Assembly: GCA_963978895.1 (NCBI GenBank)
Contig: OZ022245.1
Coordinates: 611,001 to 675,000 of the forward strand
Origin: Erpobdella octoculata
Lineage: Eukaryota; Annelida; Clitellata; Hirudinida; Erpobdellidae
DNA length: 64,000 nucleotides
Direction: 5' to 3'
The notes below the pieces were generated by a model, which saw only the letters and a list, made by a program, of their open reading frames with translations, did not search any database and had not been told where the DNA came from. The number at the start of each line of letters is the position of its first letter. Within the stretch, counting starts at the first letter, position 1. A program made the position numbers and the translations under genes. Shown piece after piece: positions 12,001-27,000 of this stretch.

Positions 12001-15000
12001 TTCCGTTACTATTACCGTTACCGACAAAGACGGCAATGACGTTATCAAGAAAGAACAACCTGTTCCAGAAGACGTTAGTAGACGGTCAATTTGTAGTTTT
12101 AGCTCATTTTACCAAACTTCGATGTGACGAATTTTTCACTCTCTAGGGAAAAGTTGTTGTGAAAGAAGGCGAAAAGCCGAACGTTGTGAACGTCGAAGTT
12201 ACTTTCAAGCCCAAAGACGGCAATAGTCCCGTTACAGTCACTGATTTGGCAGTACGCGTGTGCGGAGAAGGTAACATTCTAGCTTACTGATTATGTAAAT
12301 GTTCACCTATTTCATTCCGTTAATATGACGTCATCGATCTTTTACGCTCACAGAACTGACAACAACGACTGGTCCTGGCGGTGTAATGACGACTGGTCCC
12401 GGCGGTGTAGTGACGACTGGTCCTGGCGGTGTAATGACCACGGGAGCTGTTCAACCCACTCCGACAAGCGGCGAAGGACCACCTGGTCCAATCATTGGTA
12501 CAACTGGGGCAGGCACAGTGCCAACCACAGCCAAAATTCCTGCAGCTACGACTACCAAAGGACCGACATGTCAAGTTGAAAATCTTCTCGATAAACCATA
12601 TGCCCGTCTCGAAACGGAACCGAAAACACCAGGAGGTAAAGATATCTTCCCGGTCGATCTGTCACCTTCTGAAGATAAGCCGGAACCATCGATTACGTTG
12701 ACATCGTCCAAACCAAAGACGCTCATGGAGATCGAAGTGACGACGACAAACGTCGATTCCGTTACTATTACCGTTACCGACAAAGACGGCAATGACGTTA
12801 TCAAGAAAGAACAACCTGTTCCAGAAGACGTTAGTAGACGGTCAATTTGTAGTTTTAGCTCATTTTACCAAACTTCGATGTGACGATTTTTTTACTCTCT
12901 AGGGAAAAGTCGTTGTGAAAGAAGGTGACAAGCCGAACGTTGTGAACGTCGAAGTTACTTTCAAGCCCAAAGACGGCAATAGTCCCGTTACAGTCACTGA
13001 TTTGGCAGTACGCGTCTGCGGAGAAGGTAACATTCTAGCTTACTGAATATGTAAATGTTCACCTATTTCATTCCGTTAATATGACGTCATCGAACTTTTA
13101 CGCTCACAGAACTGACAACAACGACTGGTCCTGGCGGTGTAATGACGACTGGTCCCGGCGGTGTAGTGACGACTGGTCCTGGCGGTGTAATGACCACGGG
13201 AGCTGTTCAACCCACTCCGACAAGCGGCGAAGGACCACCTGGTCCAATCATTGGTACAACTGGGGCAGGCACAGTGCCAACCACAGCCAAAATTCCTGCA
13301 GCTACGACTACCAAAGGACCGACATGTCAAGTTGAAAATCTTCTCGATAAACCATATGCCCGTCTCGAAACGGAACCGAAAACACCAGGAGGTAAAGATA
13401 TCTTCCCGGTCGATCTGTCACCTTCTGAAGATAAGCCGGAACCATCGATTACGTTGACATCGTCCAAACCAAAGACGCTCATGGAGATCGAAGTGACGAC
13501 GACAAACGTCGATTCCGTTACTATTACCGTTACCGACAAAGACGGCAATGACGTTATCAAGAAAGAACAACCTGTTCCAGAAGACGTTAGTAGACGGTCA
13601 ATTTGTAGTTTTAGCTCATTTTACCAAACTTCGATGTGACGATTTTTTTACTCTCTAGGGAAAAGTCGTTGTGAAAGAAGGTGACAAGCCGAACGTTGTG
13701 ACCGTCGAAGTTACTTTCAAGCCCAAAGACGGCAATAACCCCGTTACTGTCACTGATTTGGCCGTACGAGTCTGCGGAGAAGGTAACTTCCTAGCTACTG
13801 AATATATAAATGTTCACTTATTTCATTCCGTTAAAGTGACGTCATCGATCTTTTACGCTCACAGAACTAACAACAACGACTGGTCCTGGCGGTGTAATGA
13901 CCACTGGTCCTGGCGGTGTAATTACGACTGGTCCCGGCGGTGTAGTGACGACTGGTCCTGGCGGTGTAATGACCACGGGAGCTGTTCAACCCACTCCGAC
14001 AAGCGGCGAAGGACCACCTGGTCCAATCATTGGTACAACTGGGGCAGGCACAGTGCCAACCACAGCCAAAATTCCTGCAGCTACGACTACCAAAGGACCG
14101 ACATGTCAAGTTGAAAATCTTCTCGATAAACCGTATGCCCGTCTCGAAACGGAACCGAAAACACCAGGAGGTAAAGATATCTTCCCGGTCGATCTGTCAC
14201 TTTCTGAAGATAAGCCGGAACCATCGATTACGTTGACATCGTCCAAACCAAAGACGCTCATGGAGATCGAAGTGACGACGACAAACGTCGATTCCGTTAC
14301 TATTACCGTTACCGACAAAGACGGCAATGACGTTATCAAGAAAGAACAACCTGTTCCAGAAGACGTTAGTAGACGGTCAATTTGTAGTTTTAGCTCATTT
14401 TAGCAAACTTCGATGTGACGATTTTTTTACTCTCTAGGGAAAAGTCGTTGTGAAAGAAGGTGACAAGCCGAACGTTGTGACCGTCGAAGTTACTTTCAAG
14501 CCCAAAGACGGCAATAACCCCGTTACTGTCACTGATTTGGCCGTACGAGTCTGCGGAGAAGGTAACTTCCTAGCTTACTGAATATATAAATGTTCACTTA
14601 TTTCATTCCGTTAAAGTGACGTCATCGATCTTTTACGCTCACAGAACTAACAACAACGACTGGTCCTGGCGGTGTAATGACCACTGGTCCTGGCGGTGTA
14701 ATTACGACTGGTCCCGGCGGTGTAGTGACGACTGGTCCTGGCGGTGTAATGACCACGGGAGCTGTTCAACCCACTCCGACAAGCGGCGAAGGACCACCTG
14801 GTCCAATCATTGGTACAACTGGGGCAGGCACAGTGCCAACCACAGCCAAAATTCCTGCAGCTACGACTACCAAAGGACCGACATGTCAAGTTGAAAATCT
14901 TCTCGATAAACCATATGCCCGTCTCGAAACGGAACCGAAAACACCAGGAGGTAAAGATATCTTCCCGGTCGATCTGTCACTTTCTGAAGATAAGCCGGAA

Positions 15001-18000
15001 CCATCGATTACGTTGACATCGTCCAAACCAAAGACGCTCATGGAGATCGAAGTGACGACGACAAACGTCGATTCCGTTACTATTACCGTTACCGACAAAG
15101 ACGGCAATGACGTTATCAAGAAAGAACAACCTGTTCCAGAAGACGTTAGTAGACGGTCAATTTGTAGTTTTAGCTCATTTTAGCAAACTTCGATGTGACG
15201 ATTTTTTTACTCTCCAGGGAAAAGTCGTTGTGAAAGAAGGTGACAAGCCGAACGTTGTGAACGTCGAAGTTACTTTCAAGCCCAAAGACGGCAATAGTCC
15301 CGTTACAGTCACTGATTTGGCAGTACGCGTCTGCGGAGAAGGTAACATTCTAGCTTACTGAATATGTAAATGTTCACCTATTTCATTCCGTTAATATGAC
15401 GTCATCGAACTTTTACGCTCACAGAACTGACAACAACGACTGGTCCTGGCGGTGTAGTGACGACTGGTCCTGGCGGTGTAATGACCACGGGAGCTGTTCA
15501 ACCCACTCCGACAAGCGGCGAAGGACCACCTGGTCCAATCATTGGTACAACTGGGGCAGGCACAGTGCCAACCACAGCCAAAATTCCTGCAGCTACGACT
15601 ACCAAAGGACCGACATGTCAAGTTGAAAATCTTCTCGATAAACCATATGCCCGTCTCGAAACGGAACCGAAAACACCAGGAGGTAAAGATATCTTCCCGG
15701 TCGATCTGTCACCTTCTGAAGATAAGCCGGAACCATCGATTACGTTGACATCGTCCAAACCAAAGACGCTCATGGAGATCGAAGTGACGACGACAAACGT
15801 CGATTCCGTTACTATTACAGTTACCGAAAAAGACGGCAATGACGTTATCAAGAAAGAACAACCTGTTCCAGAAGACGTTAGTAGACGGTCAATTTGTAGT
15901 TTTAGCTCATTTTAGCAAACTTCGATGTGACGATTTTTTTACTCTCTAGGGTAAAGTCGTTGTGAAAGAAGGTGACAAGCCGAACGTTGTGAACGTCGAA
16001 GTTACTTTCAAGCCCAAAGACGGCAATAGTCCCGTTACAGTCACTGATTTGGCAGTACGCGTCTGCGGAGAAGGTAACATTCTAGCTTACTGAATATGTA
16101 AATGTTCACCTATTTCATTCCGTTAATATGACGTCATCGAACTTTTACGCTCACAGAACTGACAACAACGACTGGTCCTGGCGGTGTAATGACCACGGGA
16201 GCTGTTCAACCCACTCCGACAAGCGGCGAAGGACCACCTGGTCCAATCATTGGTACAACTGGGGCAGGCACAGTGCCAACCACAGCCAAAATTCCTGCAG
16301 CTACGACTACCAAAGGACCGACATGTCAAGTTGAAAATCTTCTCGATAAACCATATGCCCGTCTCGAAACGGAACCGAAAACACCAGGAGGTAAAGATAT
16401 CTTCCCGGTCGATCTGTCACCTTCTGAAGATAAGCCGGAACCATCGATTACGTTGACATCGTCCAAACCAAAGACGCTCATGGAGATCGAAGTGACGACG
16501 ACAAACGTCGATTCCGTTACTATTACAGTTACCGACAAAGACGGCAATGACGTTATCAAGAAAGAACAACCTGTTCCAGAAGACGTTAGTAGACGGTCAA
16601 TTTGTAGTTTTAGCTCATTTTAGCAAACTTCGATGTGACGATTTTTTTACTCTCTAGGGAAATGTCGTTGTGAAAGAAGGTGACAAGCCGAACATTGTGA
16701 ACGTCGAAGTTACTTTCAAGCCCAAAGACGGCAATAGTCCCGTTACAGTCACTGATTTGGCAGTACGCGTCTGCGGAGAAGGTAACATTCTAGCTTACTG
16801 AATATGTAAATGTTCACCTATTTCATTCCGTTAATATGACGTCATCGAACTTTTACGCTCACAGAACTGACAACAACGACTGGTCCTGGCGGTGTAATGA
16901 CCACGGGAGCTGTTCAACCCACTCCGACAAGCGGCGAAGGACCACCTGGTCCAATCATTGGTACAACTGGGGCAGGCACAGTGCCAACCACAGCCAAAAT
17001 TCCTGCAGCTACGACTACCAAAGGACCAACATGTCAAGTTGAAAATCTTCTCGATAAACCATATGCCCGTCTCGAAACGGAACCGAAAACACCAGGAGGT
17101 AAAGATATCTTCCCGGTCGATCTGTCACCTTCTGAAGATAAGCCGGAACCATCGATTACGTTGACATCGTCCAAACCAAAGACGCTCATGGAGATCGAAG
17201 TGACGACGACAAACGTCGATTCCGTTACTATTACCGTTACCGACAAAGACGGCAATGACGTTATCAAGAAAGAACAACCTGTTCCAGAAGACGTTAGTAG
17301 ACGGTCAATTTGTAGTTTTAGCTCATTTTAGCAAACTTCGATGTGACGATTTTTTTACTCTCTAGGGAAAAGTCGTTGTGAAAGAAGGTGACAAGCCGAA
17401 CGTTGTGAACGTCGAAGTTACTTTCAAGCCCAAAGACGGCAATAGTCCCGTTACAGTCACTGATTTGGCAGTACGCGTCTGCGGAGAAGGTAACATTCTA
17501 GCTTACTGAATATGTAAATGTTCACCTATTTCATTCCGTTAATATGAGGTCATCGAACTTTTACGCTCACAGAACTGACAACAACGACTGGTCCTGGCGG
17601 TGTAATGACGACTGGTCCCGGCGGTGTAGTGACGACTGGTCCTGGCGGTGTAATGACCACGGGAGCTGTTCAACCCACTCCGACAAGCGGCGAAGGACCA
17701 CCTGGTCCAATCATTGGTACAACTGGGGCAGGCACAGTGCCAACCACAGCCAAAATTCCTGCAGCTACGACTACCAAAGGACCGACATGTCAAGTTGAAA
17801 ATCTTCTCGATAAACCATATGCCCGTCTCGAAACGGAACCGAAAACACCAGGAGGTAAAGATATCTTCCCGGTCGATCTGTCACCTTCTGAAGATAAGCC
17901 GGAACCATCGATTACGTTGACATCGTCCAAACCAAAGACGCTCATGGAGATCGAAGTGACGACGACAAACGTCGATTCCGTTACTATTACCGTTACCGAC

Positions 18001-21000
18001 AAAGACGGCAATGACGTTATCAAGAAAGAACAACCTGTTCCAGAAGACGTTAGTAGACGGTCAATTTGTAGTTTTAGCTCATTTTACCAAACTTCGATGT
18101 GACGAATTTTTCACTCTCTAGGGAAAAGTTGTTGTGAAAGAAGGCGAAAAGCCGAACGTTGTGAACGTCGAAGTTACTTTCAAGCCCAAAGACGGCAATA
18201 GTCCCGTTACAGTCACTGATTTGGCAGTACGCGTGTGCGGAGAAGGTAACATTCTAGCTTACTGAATATGTAAATGTTCACCTATTTCATTCCGTTAATA
18301 TGACGTCATCGATCTTTTACGCTCACAGAACTGACAACAACGACTGGTCCTGGCGGTGTAATGACGACTGGTCCCGGCGGTGTAGTGACGACTGGTCCTG
18401 GCGGTGTAATGACCACGGGAGCTGTTCAACCCACTCCGACAAGCGGCGAAGGACCACCTGGTCCAATCATTGGTACAACTGGGGCAGGCACAGTGCCAAC
18501 CACAGCCAAAATTCCTGCAGCTACGACTACCAAAGGACCGACATGTCAAGTTGAAAATCTTCTCGATAAACCATATGCCCGTCTCGAAACGGAACCGAAA
18601 ACACCAGGAGGTAAAGATATCTTCCCTGTCGATCTGTCACCTTCTGAAGATAAGCCGGAACCATCGATTACGTTGACATCGTCCAAACCAAAGACGCTCA
18701 TGGAGATCGAAGTGACGACGACAAACGTCGATTCCGTTACTATTACAGTTACCGACAAAGACGGCAATGACGTTATCAAGAAAGAACAACCTGTTCCAGA
18801 AGACGTTAGTAGACGGTCAATTTGTAGTTTTAGCTCATTTTAGCAAACTTCGATGTGACGATTTTTTTACTCTCTAGGGAAAAGTCGTTGTGAAAGAAGG
18901 TGACAAGCCGAACGTTGTGAACGTCGAAGTTACTTTCAAGCCCAAAGACGGCAATAGTCCCGTTACAGTCACTGATTTGGCAGTACGCGTCTGCGGAGAA
19001 GGTAACATTCTAGCTTACTGAATATGTAAATGTTCACCTATTTCATTCTGTTAATATGACGTCATCGAACTTTTACGCTCACAGAACTGACAACAACGAC
19101 TGGTCCTGGCGGTGTAATGACCACGGGAGCTGTTCAACCCACTCCGACAAGCGGCGAAGGACCACCTGGTCCAATCATTGGTACAACTGGGGCAGGCACA
19201 GTGCCAACCACAGCCAAAATTCCTGCAGCTACGACTACCAAAGGACCGACATGTCAAGTTGAAAATCTTCTCGATAAACCATATGCCCGTCTCGAAACGG
19301 AACCGAAAACACCAGGAGGTAAAGATATCTTCCCGGTCGATCTGTCACCTTCTGAAGATAAGCCGGAACCATCGATTACGTTGACATCGTCCAAACCAAA
19401 GACGCTCATGGAGATCGAAGTGACGACGACAAACGTCGATTCCGTTACTATTACCGTTACCGACAAAGACGGCAATGACGTTATCAAGAAAGAACAACCT
19501 GTTCCAGAAGACGTAAGTAGACGGTCAATTTGTAGTTTTAGCTCATTTTACCAAACTTCGATGTGACGAATTTTTCACTCTCTAGGGAAAAGTTGTTGTG
19601 AAAGAAGGCGAAAAGCCGAACGTTGTGAACGTCGAAGTTACTTTCAAGCCCAAAGACGGCAATAGTCCCGTTACAGTCACTGATTTGGCAGTACGCGTGT
19701 GCGGAGAAGGTAACATTCTAGCTTACTGAATATGTAAATGTTCACCTATTTCATTCCGTTAATATGACGTCATCGATCTTTTACGCTCACAGAACTGACA
19801 ACAACGACTGGTCCTGGCGGTGTAATGACGACTGGTCCCGGCGGTGTAGTGACGACTGGTCCTGGCGGTGTAATGACCACGGGAGCTGTTCAACCCACTC
19901 CGACAAGCGGCGAAGGACCACCTGGTCCAATCATTGGTACAACTGGGGCAGGCACAGTGCCAACCACAGCCAAAATTCCTGCAGCTACGACTACCAAAGG
20001 ACCGACATGTCAAGTTGAAAATCTTCTCGATAAACCATATGCCCGTCTCGAAACGGAACCGAAAACACCAGGAGGTAAAGATATCTTCCCGGTCGATCTG
20101 TCACCTTCTGAAGATAAGCCGGAACCATCGATTACGTTGACATCGTCCAAACCAAAGACGCTCATGGAGATCGAAGTGACGACGACAAACGTCGATTCCG
20201 TTACTATTACCGTTACCGACAAAGACGGCAATGACGTTATCAAGAAAGAACAACCTGTTCCAGAAGACGTTAGTAGACGGTCAATTTGTAGTTTTAGCTC
20301 ATTTTAGCAAACTTCGATGTGACGATTTTTTTACTCTCTAGGGAAAAGTCGTTGTGAAAGAAGGTGACAAACCGAACGTTGTGAACGTCGAAGTTACTTT
20401 CAAGCCCAAAGACGGCAATAGTCCCGTTACAGTCACTGATTTGGCAGTACGCGTCTGCGGAGAAGGTAACATTCTAGCTTACTGAATATGTAAATGTTCA
20501 CCTATTTCATTCCGTTAATATGACGTCATCGAACTTTTACGCTCACAGAACTGACAACAACGACTGGTCCTGGCGGTGTAATGACGACTGGTCCCGGCGG
20601 TGTAGTGACGACTGGTCCTGGCGGTGTAATGACCACGGGAGCTGTTCAACCCACTCCGACAAGCGGCGAAGGACCACCTGGTCCAATCATTGGTACAACT
20701 GGGGCAGGCACAGTGCCAACCACAGCCAAAATTCCTGCAGCTACGACTACCAAAGGACCGACATGTCAAGTTGAAAATCTTCTCGATAAACCATATGCCC
20801 GTCTCGAAACGGAACCGAAAACACCAGGAGGTAAAGATATCTTCCCGGTCGATCTGTCACCTTCTGAAGATAAGCCGGAACCATCGATTACGTTGACATC
20901 GTCCAAACCAAAGACGCTCATGGAGATCGAAGTGACGACGACAAACGTCGATTCCGTTACTATTACCGTTACCGACAAAGACGGCAATGACGTTATCAAG

Positions 21001-24000
21001 AAAGAACAACCTGTTCCAGAAGACGTTAGTAGACGGTCAATTTGTAGTTTTAGCTCATTTTACCAAACTTCGATGTGACGAATTTTTCACTCTCTAGGGA
21101 AAAGTTGTTGTGAAAGAAGGCGAAAAGCCGAACGTTGTGAACGTCGAAGTTACTTTCAAGCCCAAAGACGGCAATAGTCCCGTTAAAGTCACTGATTTGG
21201 CAGTACGCGTGTGCGGAGAAGGTAACATTCTAGCTTACTGAATATGTAAATGTTCACCTATTTCATTCCGTTAATATGACGTCATCGATCTTTTACGCTC
21301 ACAGAACTGACAACAACGACTGGTCCTGGCGGTGTAATGACGACTGGTCCCGGCGGTGTAGTGACGACTGGTCCTGGCGGTGTAATGACCACGGGAGCTG
21401 TTCAACCCACTCCGACAAGCGGCGAAGGACCACCTGGTCCAATCATTGGTACAACTGGGGCAGGCACAGTGCCAACCACAGCCAAAATTCCTGCAGCTAC
21501 GACTACCAAAGGACCGACATGTCAAGTTGAAAATCTTCTCGATAAACCATATGCCCGTCTCGAAACGGAACCGAAAACACCAGGAGGTAAAGATATCTTC
21601 CCGGTCGATCTGTCACCTTCTGAAGATAAGCCGGAACCATCGATTACGTTGACATCGTCCAAACCAAAGACGCTCATGGAGATCGAAGTGACGACGACAA
21701 ACGTCGATTCCGTTACTATTACCGTTACCGACAAAGACGGCAATGACGTTATCAAGAAAGAACAACCTGTTCCAGAAGACGTTAGTAGACGGTCAATTTG
21801 TAGTTTTAGCTCATTTTAGCAAACTTCGATGTGACGATTTTTTTACTCTCTAGGGAAAAGTCGTTGTGAAAGAAGGTGACAAGCCGAACGTTGTGAACGT
21901 CGAAGTTACTTTCAAGCCCAAAGACGGCAATAGTCCCGTTACAGTCACTGATTTGGCAGTACGCGTCTGCGGAGAAGGTAACATTCTAGCTTACTGAATA
22001 TGTAAATGTTCACCTATTTCATTCCGTTAATATGACGTCATCGAACTTTTACGCTCACAGAACTGACAACAACGACTGGTCCTGGCGGTGTAATGACGAC
22101 TGGTCCCGGCGGTGTAGTGACGACTGGTCCTGGCGGTGTAATGACCACGGGAGCTGTTCAACCCACTCCGACAAGCGGCGAAGGACCACCTGGTCCAATC
22201 ATTGGTACAACTGGGGCAGGCACAGTGCCAACCACAGCCAAAATTCCTGCAGCTACGACTACCAAAGGACCGACATGTCAAGTTGAAAATCTTCTCGATA
22301 AACCATATGCCCGTCTCGAAACGGAACCGAAAACACCAGGAGGTAAAGATATCTTCCCGGTCGATCTGTCACCTTCTGAAGATAAGCCGGAACCATCGAT
22401 TACGTTGACATCGTCCAAACCAAAGACGCTCATGGAGATCGAAGTGACGACGACAAACGTCGATTCCGTTACTATTACCGTTACCGACAAAGACGGCAAT
22501 GACGTTATCAAGAAAGAACAACCTGTTCCAGAAGACGTTAGTAGACGGTCAATTTGTAGTTTTAGCTCATTTTACCAAACTTCGATGTGACGAATTTTTC
22601 ACTCTCTAGGGAAAAGTTGTTGTGAAAGAAGGCGAAAAGCCGAACGTTGTGAACGTCGAAGTTACTTTCAAGCCCAAAGACGGCAATAGTCCCGTTAAAG
22701 TCACTGATTTGGCAGTACGCGTGTGCGGAGAAGGTAACATTCTAGCTTACTGAATATGTAAATGTTCACCTATTTCATTCCGTTAATATGACGTCATCGA
22801 TCTTTTACGCTCACAGAACTGACAACAACGACTGGTCCTGGCGGTGTAATGACGACTGGTCCCGGCGGTGTAGTGACGACTGGTCCTGGCGGTGTAATGA
22901 CCACGGGAGCTGTTCAACCCACTCCGACAAGCGGCGAAGGACCACCTGGTCCAATCATTGGTACAACTGGGGCAGGCACAGTGCCAACCACAGCCAAAAT
23001 TCCTGCAGCTACGACTACCAAAGGACCGACATGTCAAGTTGAAAATCTTCTCGATAAACCATATGCCCGTCTCGAAACGGAACCGAAAACACCAGGAGGT
23101 AAAGATATCTTCCCGGTCGATCTGTCACCTTCTGAAGATAAGCCGGAACCATCGATTACGTTGACATCGTCCAAACCAAAGACGCTCATGGAGATCGAAG
23201 TGACGACGACAAACGTCGATTCCGTTACTATTACCGTTACCGACAAAGACGGCAATGACGTTATCAAGAAAGAACAACCTGTTCCAGAAGACGTTAGTAG
23301 ACGGTCAATTTGTAGTTTTAGCTCATTTTAGCAAACTTCGATGTGACGATTTTTTTACTCTCTAGGGAAAAGTCGTTGTGAAAGAAGGTGACAAGCCGAA
23401 CGTTGTGAACGTCGAAGTTACTTTCAAGCCCAAAGACGGCAATAGTCCCGTTACAGTCACTGATTTGGCAGTACGCGTCTGCGGAGAAGGTAACATTCTA
23501 GCTTACTGAATATGTAAATGTTCACCTATTTCATTCCGTTAATATGACGTCATCGAACTTTTACGCTCACAGAACTGACAACAACGACTGGTCCTGGCGG
23601 TGTAATGACGACTGGTCCCGGCGGTGTAGTGACGACTGGTCCTGGCGGTGTAATGACCACGGGAGCTGTTCAACCCACTCCGACAAGCGGCGAAGGACCA
23701 CCTGGTCCAATCATTGGTACAACTGGGGCAGGCACAGTGCCAACCACAGCCAAAATTCCTGCAGCTACGACTACCAAAGGACCGACATGTCAAGTTGAAA
23801 ATCTTCTCGATAAACCATATGCCCGTCTCGAAACGGAACCGAAAACACCAGGAGGTAAAGATATCTTCCCGGTCGATCTGTCACCTTCTGAAGATAAGCC
23901 GGAACCATCGATTACGTTGACATCGTCCAAACCAAAGACGCTCATGGAGATCGAAGTGACGACGACAAACGTCGATTCCGTTACTATTACCGTTACCGAC

Positions 24001-27000
24001 AAAGACGGCAATGACGTTATCAAGAAAGAACAACCTGTTCCAGAAGACGTTAGTAGACCATTTGTAGTTTTAGCTCATTTTACCAAACTTCGATGTGACG
24101 AATTTTTCACTCTCTAGGGAAAAGTTGTTGTGAAAGAAGGCGAAAAGCCGAACGTTGTGAACGTCGAAGTTACTTTCAAGCCCAAAGACGGCAATAGTCC
24201 CGTTACAGTCACTGATTTGGCAGTACGCGTGTGCGGAGAAGGTAACATTCTAGCTTACTGAATATGTAAATGTTCACCTATTTCATTCCGTTAATATGAC
24301 GTCATCGATCTTTTACGCTCACAGAACTGACAACAACGACTGGTCCTGGCGGTGTAATGACGACTGGTCCCGGCGGTGTAGTGACGACTGGTCCTGGCGG
24401 TGTAATGACCACGGGAGCTGTTCAACCCACTCCGACAAGCGGCGAAGGACCACCTGGTCCAATCATTGGTACAACTGGGGCAGGCATAGTGCCAACCACA
24501 GCCAAAATTCCTGCAGCTACGACTACCAAAGGACCGACATGTCAAGTTGAAAATCTTCTCGATAAACCATATGCCCGTCTCGAAACGGAACCGAAAACAC
24601 CAGGAGGTAAAGATATCTTCCCGGTCGATCTGTCACCTTCTGAAGATAAGCCGGAACCATCGATTACGTTGACATCGTCCAAACCAAAGACGCTCATGGA
24701 GATCGAAGTGACGACGACAAACGTCGATTCCGTTACTATTACAGTTACCGACAAAGATGGCAATGACGTTATCAAGAAAGAACAACCTGTTCCAGAAGAC
24801 GTTAGTAGACGGTCAATTTGTAGTTTTAGCTCATTTTACCAAACTTCGATGTGACGAATTTTTCACTCTCTAGGGAAAAGTTGTTGTGAAAGAAGGCGAC
24901 AAGCCGAACGTTGTGACCGTCGAAGTTACTTTCAAGCCCAAAGACGGCAATAGCCCCGTTACTGTCACTGATTTAGCCGTACGAGTCTGCGGAGAAGGTA
25001 ACTTCCTAGCTTTCTGAATTTACAAATATTCCCCTATTTAATTACGTTTAATGTAACGTCATCGATCTTTTACGCTCACAGAACTAACAACAACGACTGG
25101 TCCTGGCGGTGTAATGACGACTGGTACTGGCGGTGTAATAACTACTGGTCCTGGCGGCGTAATGACGACTGGTCCTGGCGGTGTAATGACCACGGGAGCT
25201 GTTCAACCCACTCCGACAAGCGGCGAAGGACCACCTGGTCCAATCATTGGTACAACTGGGGCAGGCATAGTGCCAACCACAGCCAAAATTCCTGCAGCTA
25301 CGACTACCAAAGGACCGACATGTCAAGTTGAAAATCTTCTCGATAAACCATATGCCCGTCTCGAAACGGAACCGAAAACACCAGGAGGTAAAGATATCTT
25401 CCCGGTCGATCTGTCACCTTCTGAAGATAAGCCGGAACCATCGATTACGTTGACATCGTCCAAACTAAAGACGCTCATGGAGATCGAAGTGACGACGACA
25501 AACGTCGATTCCGTTACTATTACCGTTACCGACAAAGACGGCAATGACGTTATCAAGAAAGAACAACCTGTTCCAGAAGACGTTAGTAGGCGGTCAATTT
25601 GTAGTTTTAGCTCATTTTAGCAAACTTCGATGTGACGAATTTTTCACTCTCTAGGGAAAAGTTGTTGTGAAAGAAGGCGACAAGCCGAACGTTGTGACCG
25701 TCGAAGTTACTTTCAAGCCCAAAGACGGCAATAGCCCCGTTACTGTCACTGATTTAGCCGTACGAGTCTGCGGAGAAGGTAACTTCCTAGCTTTCTGAAT
25801 TTACAAATATTCCCCTATTTAATTACGTTTAATGTAACGTCATCGATCTTTTACGCTCACAGAACTAACAACAACGACTGGTCCTGGCGGTGTAATGACG
25901 ACTGGTACTGGCGGTGTAATAACTACTGGTCCTGGCGGCGTAATGACGACTGGTCCTGGCGGTGTAATGACCACGGGAGCTGTTCAACCCACTCCGACAA
26001 GCGGCGAAGGACCACCTGGTCCAATCATTGGTACAACTGGGGCAGGCATAGTGCCAACCACAGCCAAAATTCCTGCAGCTACGACTACCAAAGGACCGAC
26101 ATGTCAAGTTGAAAATCTTCTCGATAAACCATATGCCCGTCTCGAAACGGAACCGAAAACACCAGGAGGTAAAGATATCTTCCCGGTCGATCTGTCACCT
26201 TCTGAAGATAAGCCGGAACCATCGATTACGTTGACATCGTCCAAACCAAAGACGCTCATGGAGATCGAAGTGACGACGACAAACGTCGATTCCGTTACTA
26301 TTACAGTTACCGACAAAGATGGCAATGACGTTATCAAGAAAGAACAACCTGTTCCAGAAGACGTTAGTAGACGGTCAATTTGTAGTTTTAGCTCATTTTA
26401 CCAAACTTCGATGTGACGAATTTTTCACTCTCTAGGGAAAAGTTGTTGTGAAAGAAGGCGACAAGCCGAACGTTGTGACCGTCGAAGTTACTTTCAAGCC
26501 CAAAGACGGCAATAGCCCCGTTACTGTCACTGATTTAGCCGTACGAGTCTGCGGAGAAGGTAACTTCCTAGCTTTCTGAATTTACAAATATTCCCCTATT
26601 TAATTACGTTTAATGTAACGTCATCGATCTTTTACGCTCACAGAACTAACAACAACGACTGGTCCTGGCGGTGTAATGACGACTGGTACTGGCGGTGTAA
26701 TAACTACTGGTCCTGGCGGCGTAATGACGACTGGTCCTGGCGGTGTAATGACCACGGGAGCTGTTCAACCCACTCCGACAAGCGGCGAAGGACCACCTGG
26801 TCCAATCATTGGTACAACTGGGGCAGGCATAGTGCCAACCACAGCCAAAATTCCTGCAGCTACGACTACCAAAGGACCGACATGTCAAGTTGAAAATCTT
26901 CTCGATAAACCATATGCCCGTCTCGAAACGGAACCGAAAACACCAGGAGGTAAAGATATCTTCCCGGTCGATCTGTCACCTTCTGAAGATAAGCCGGAAC

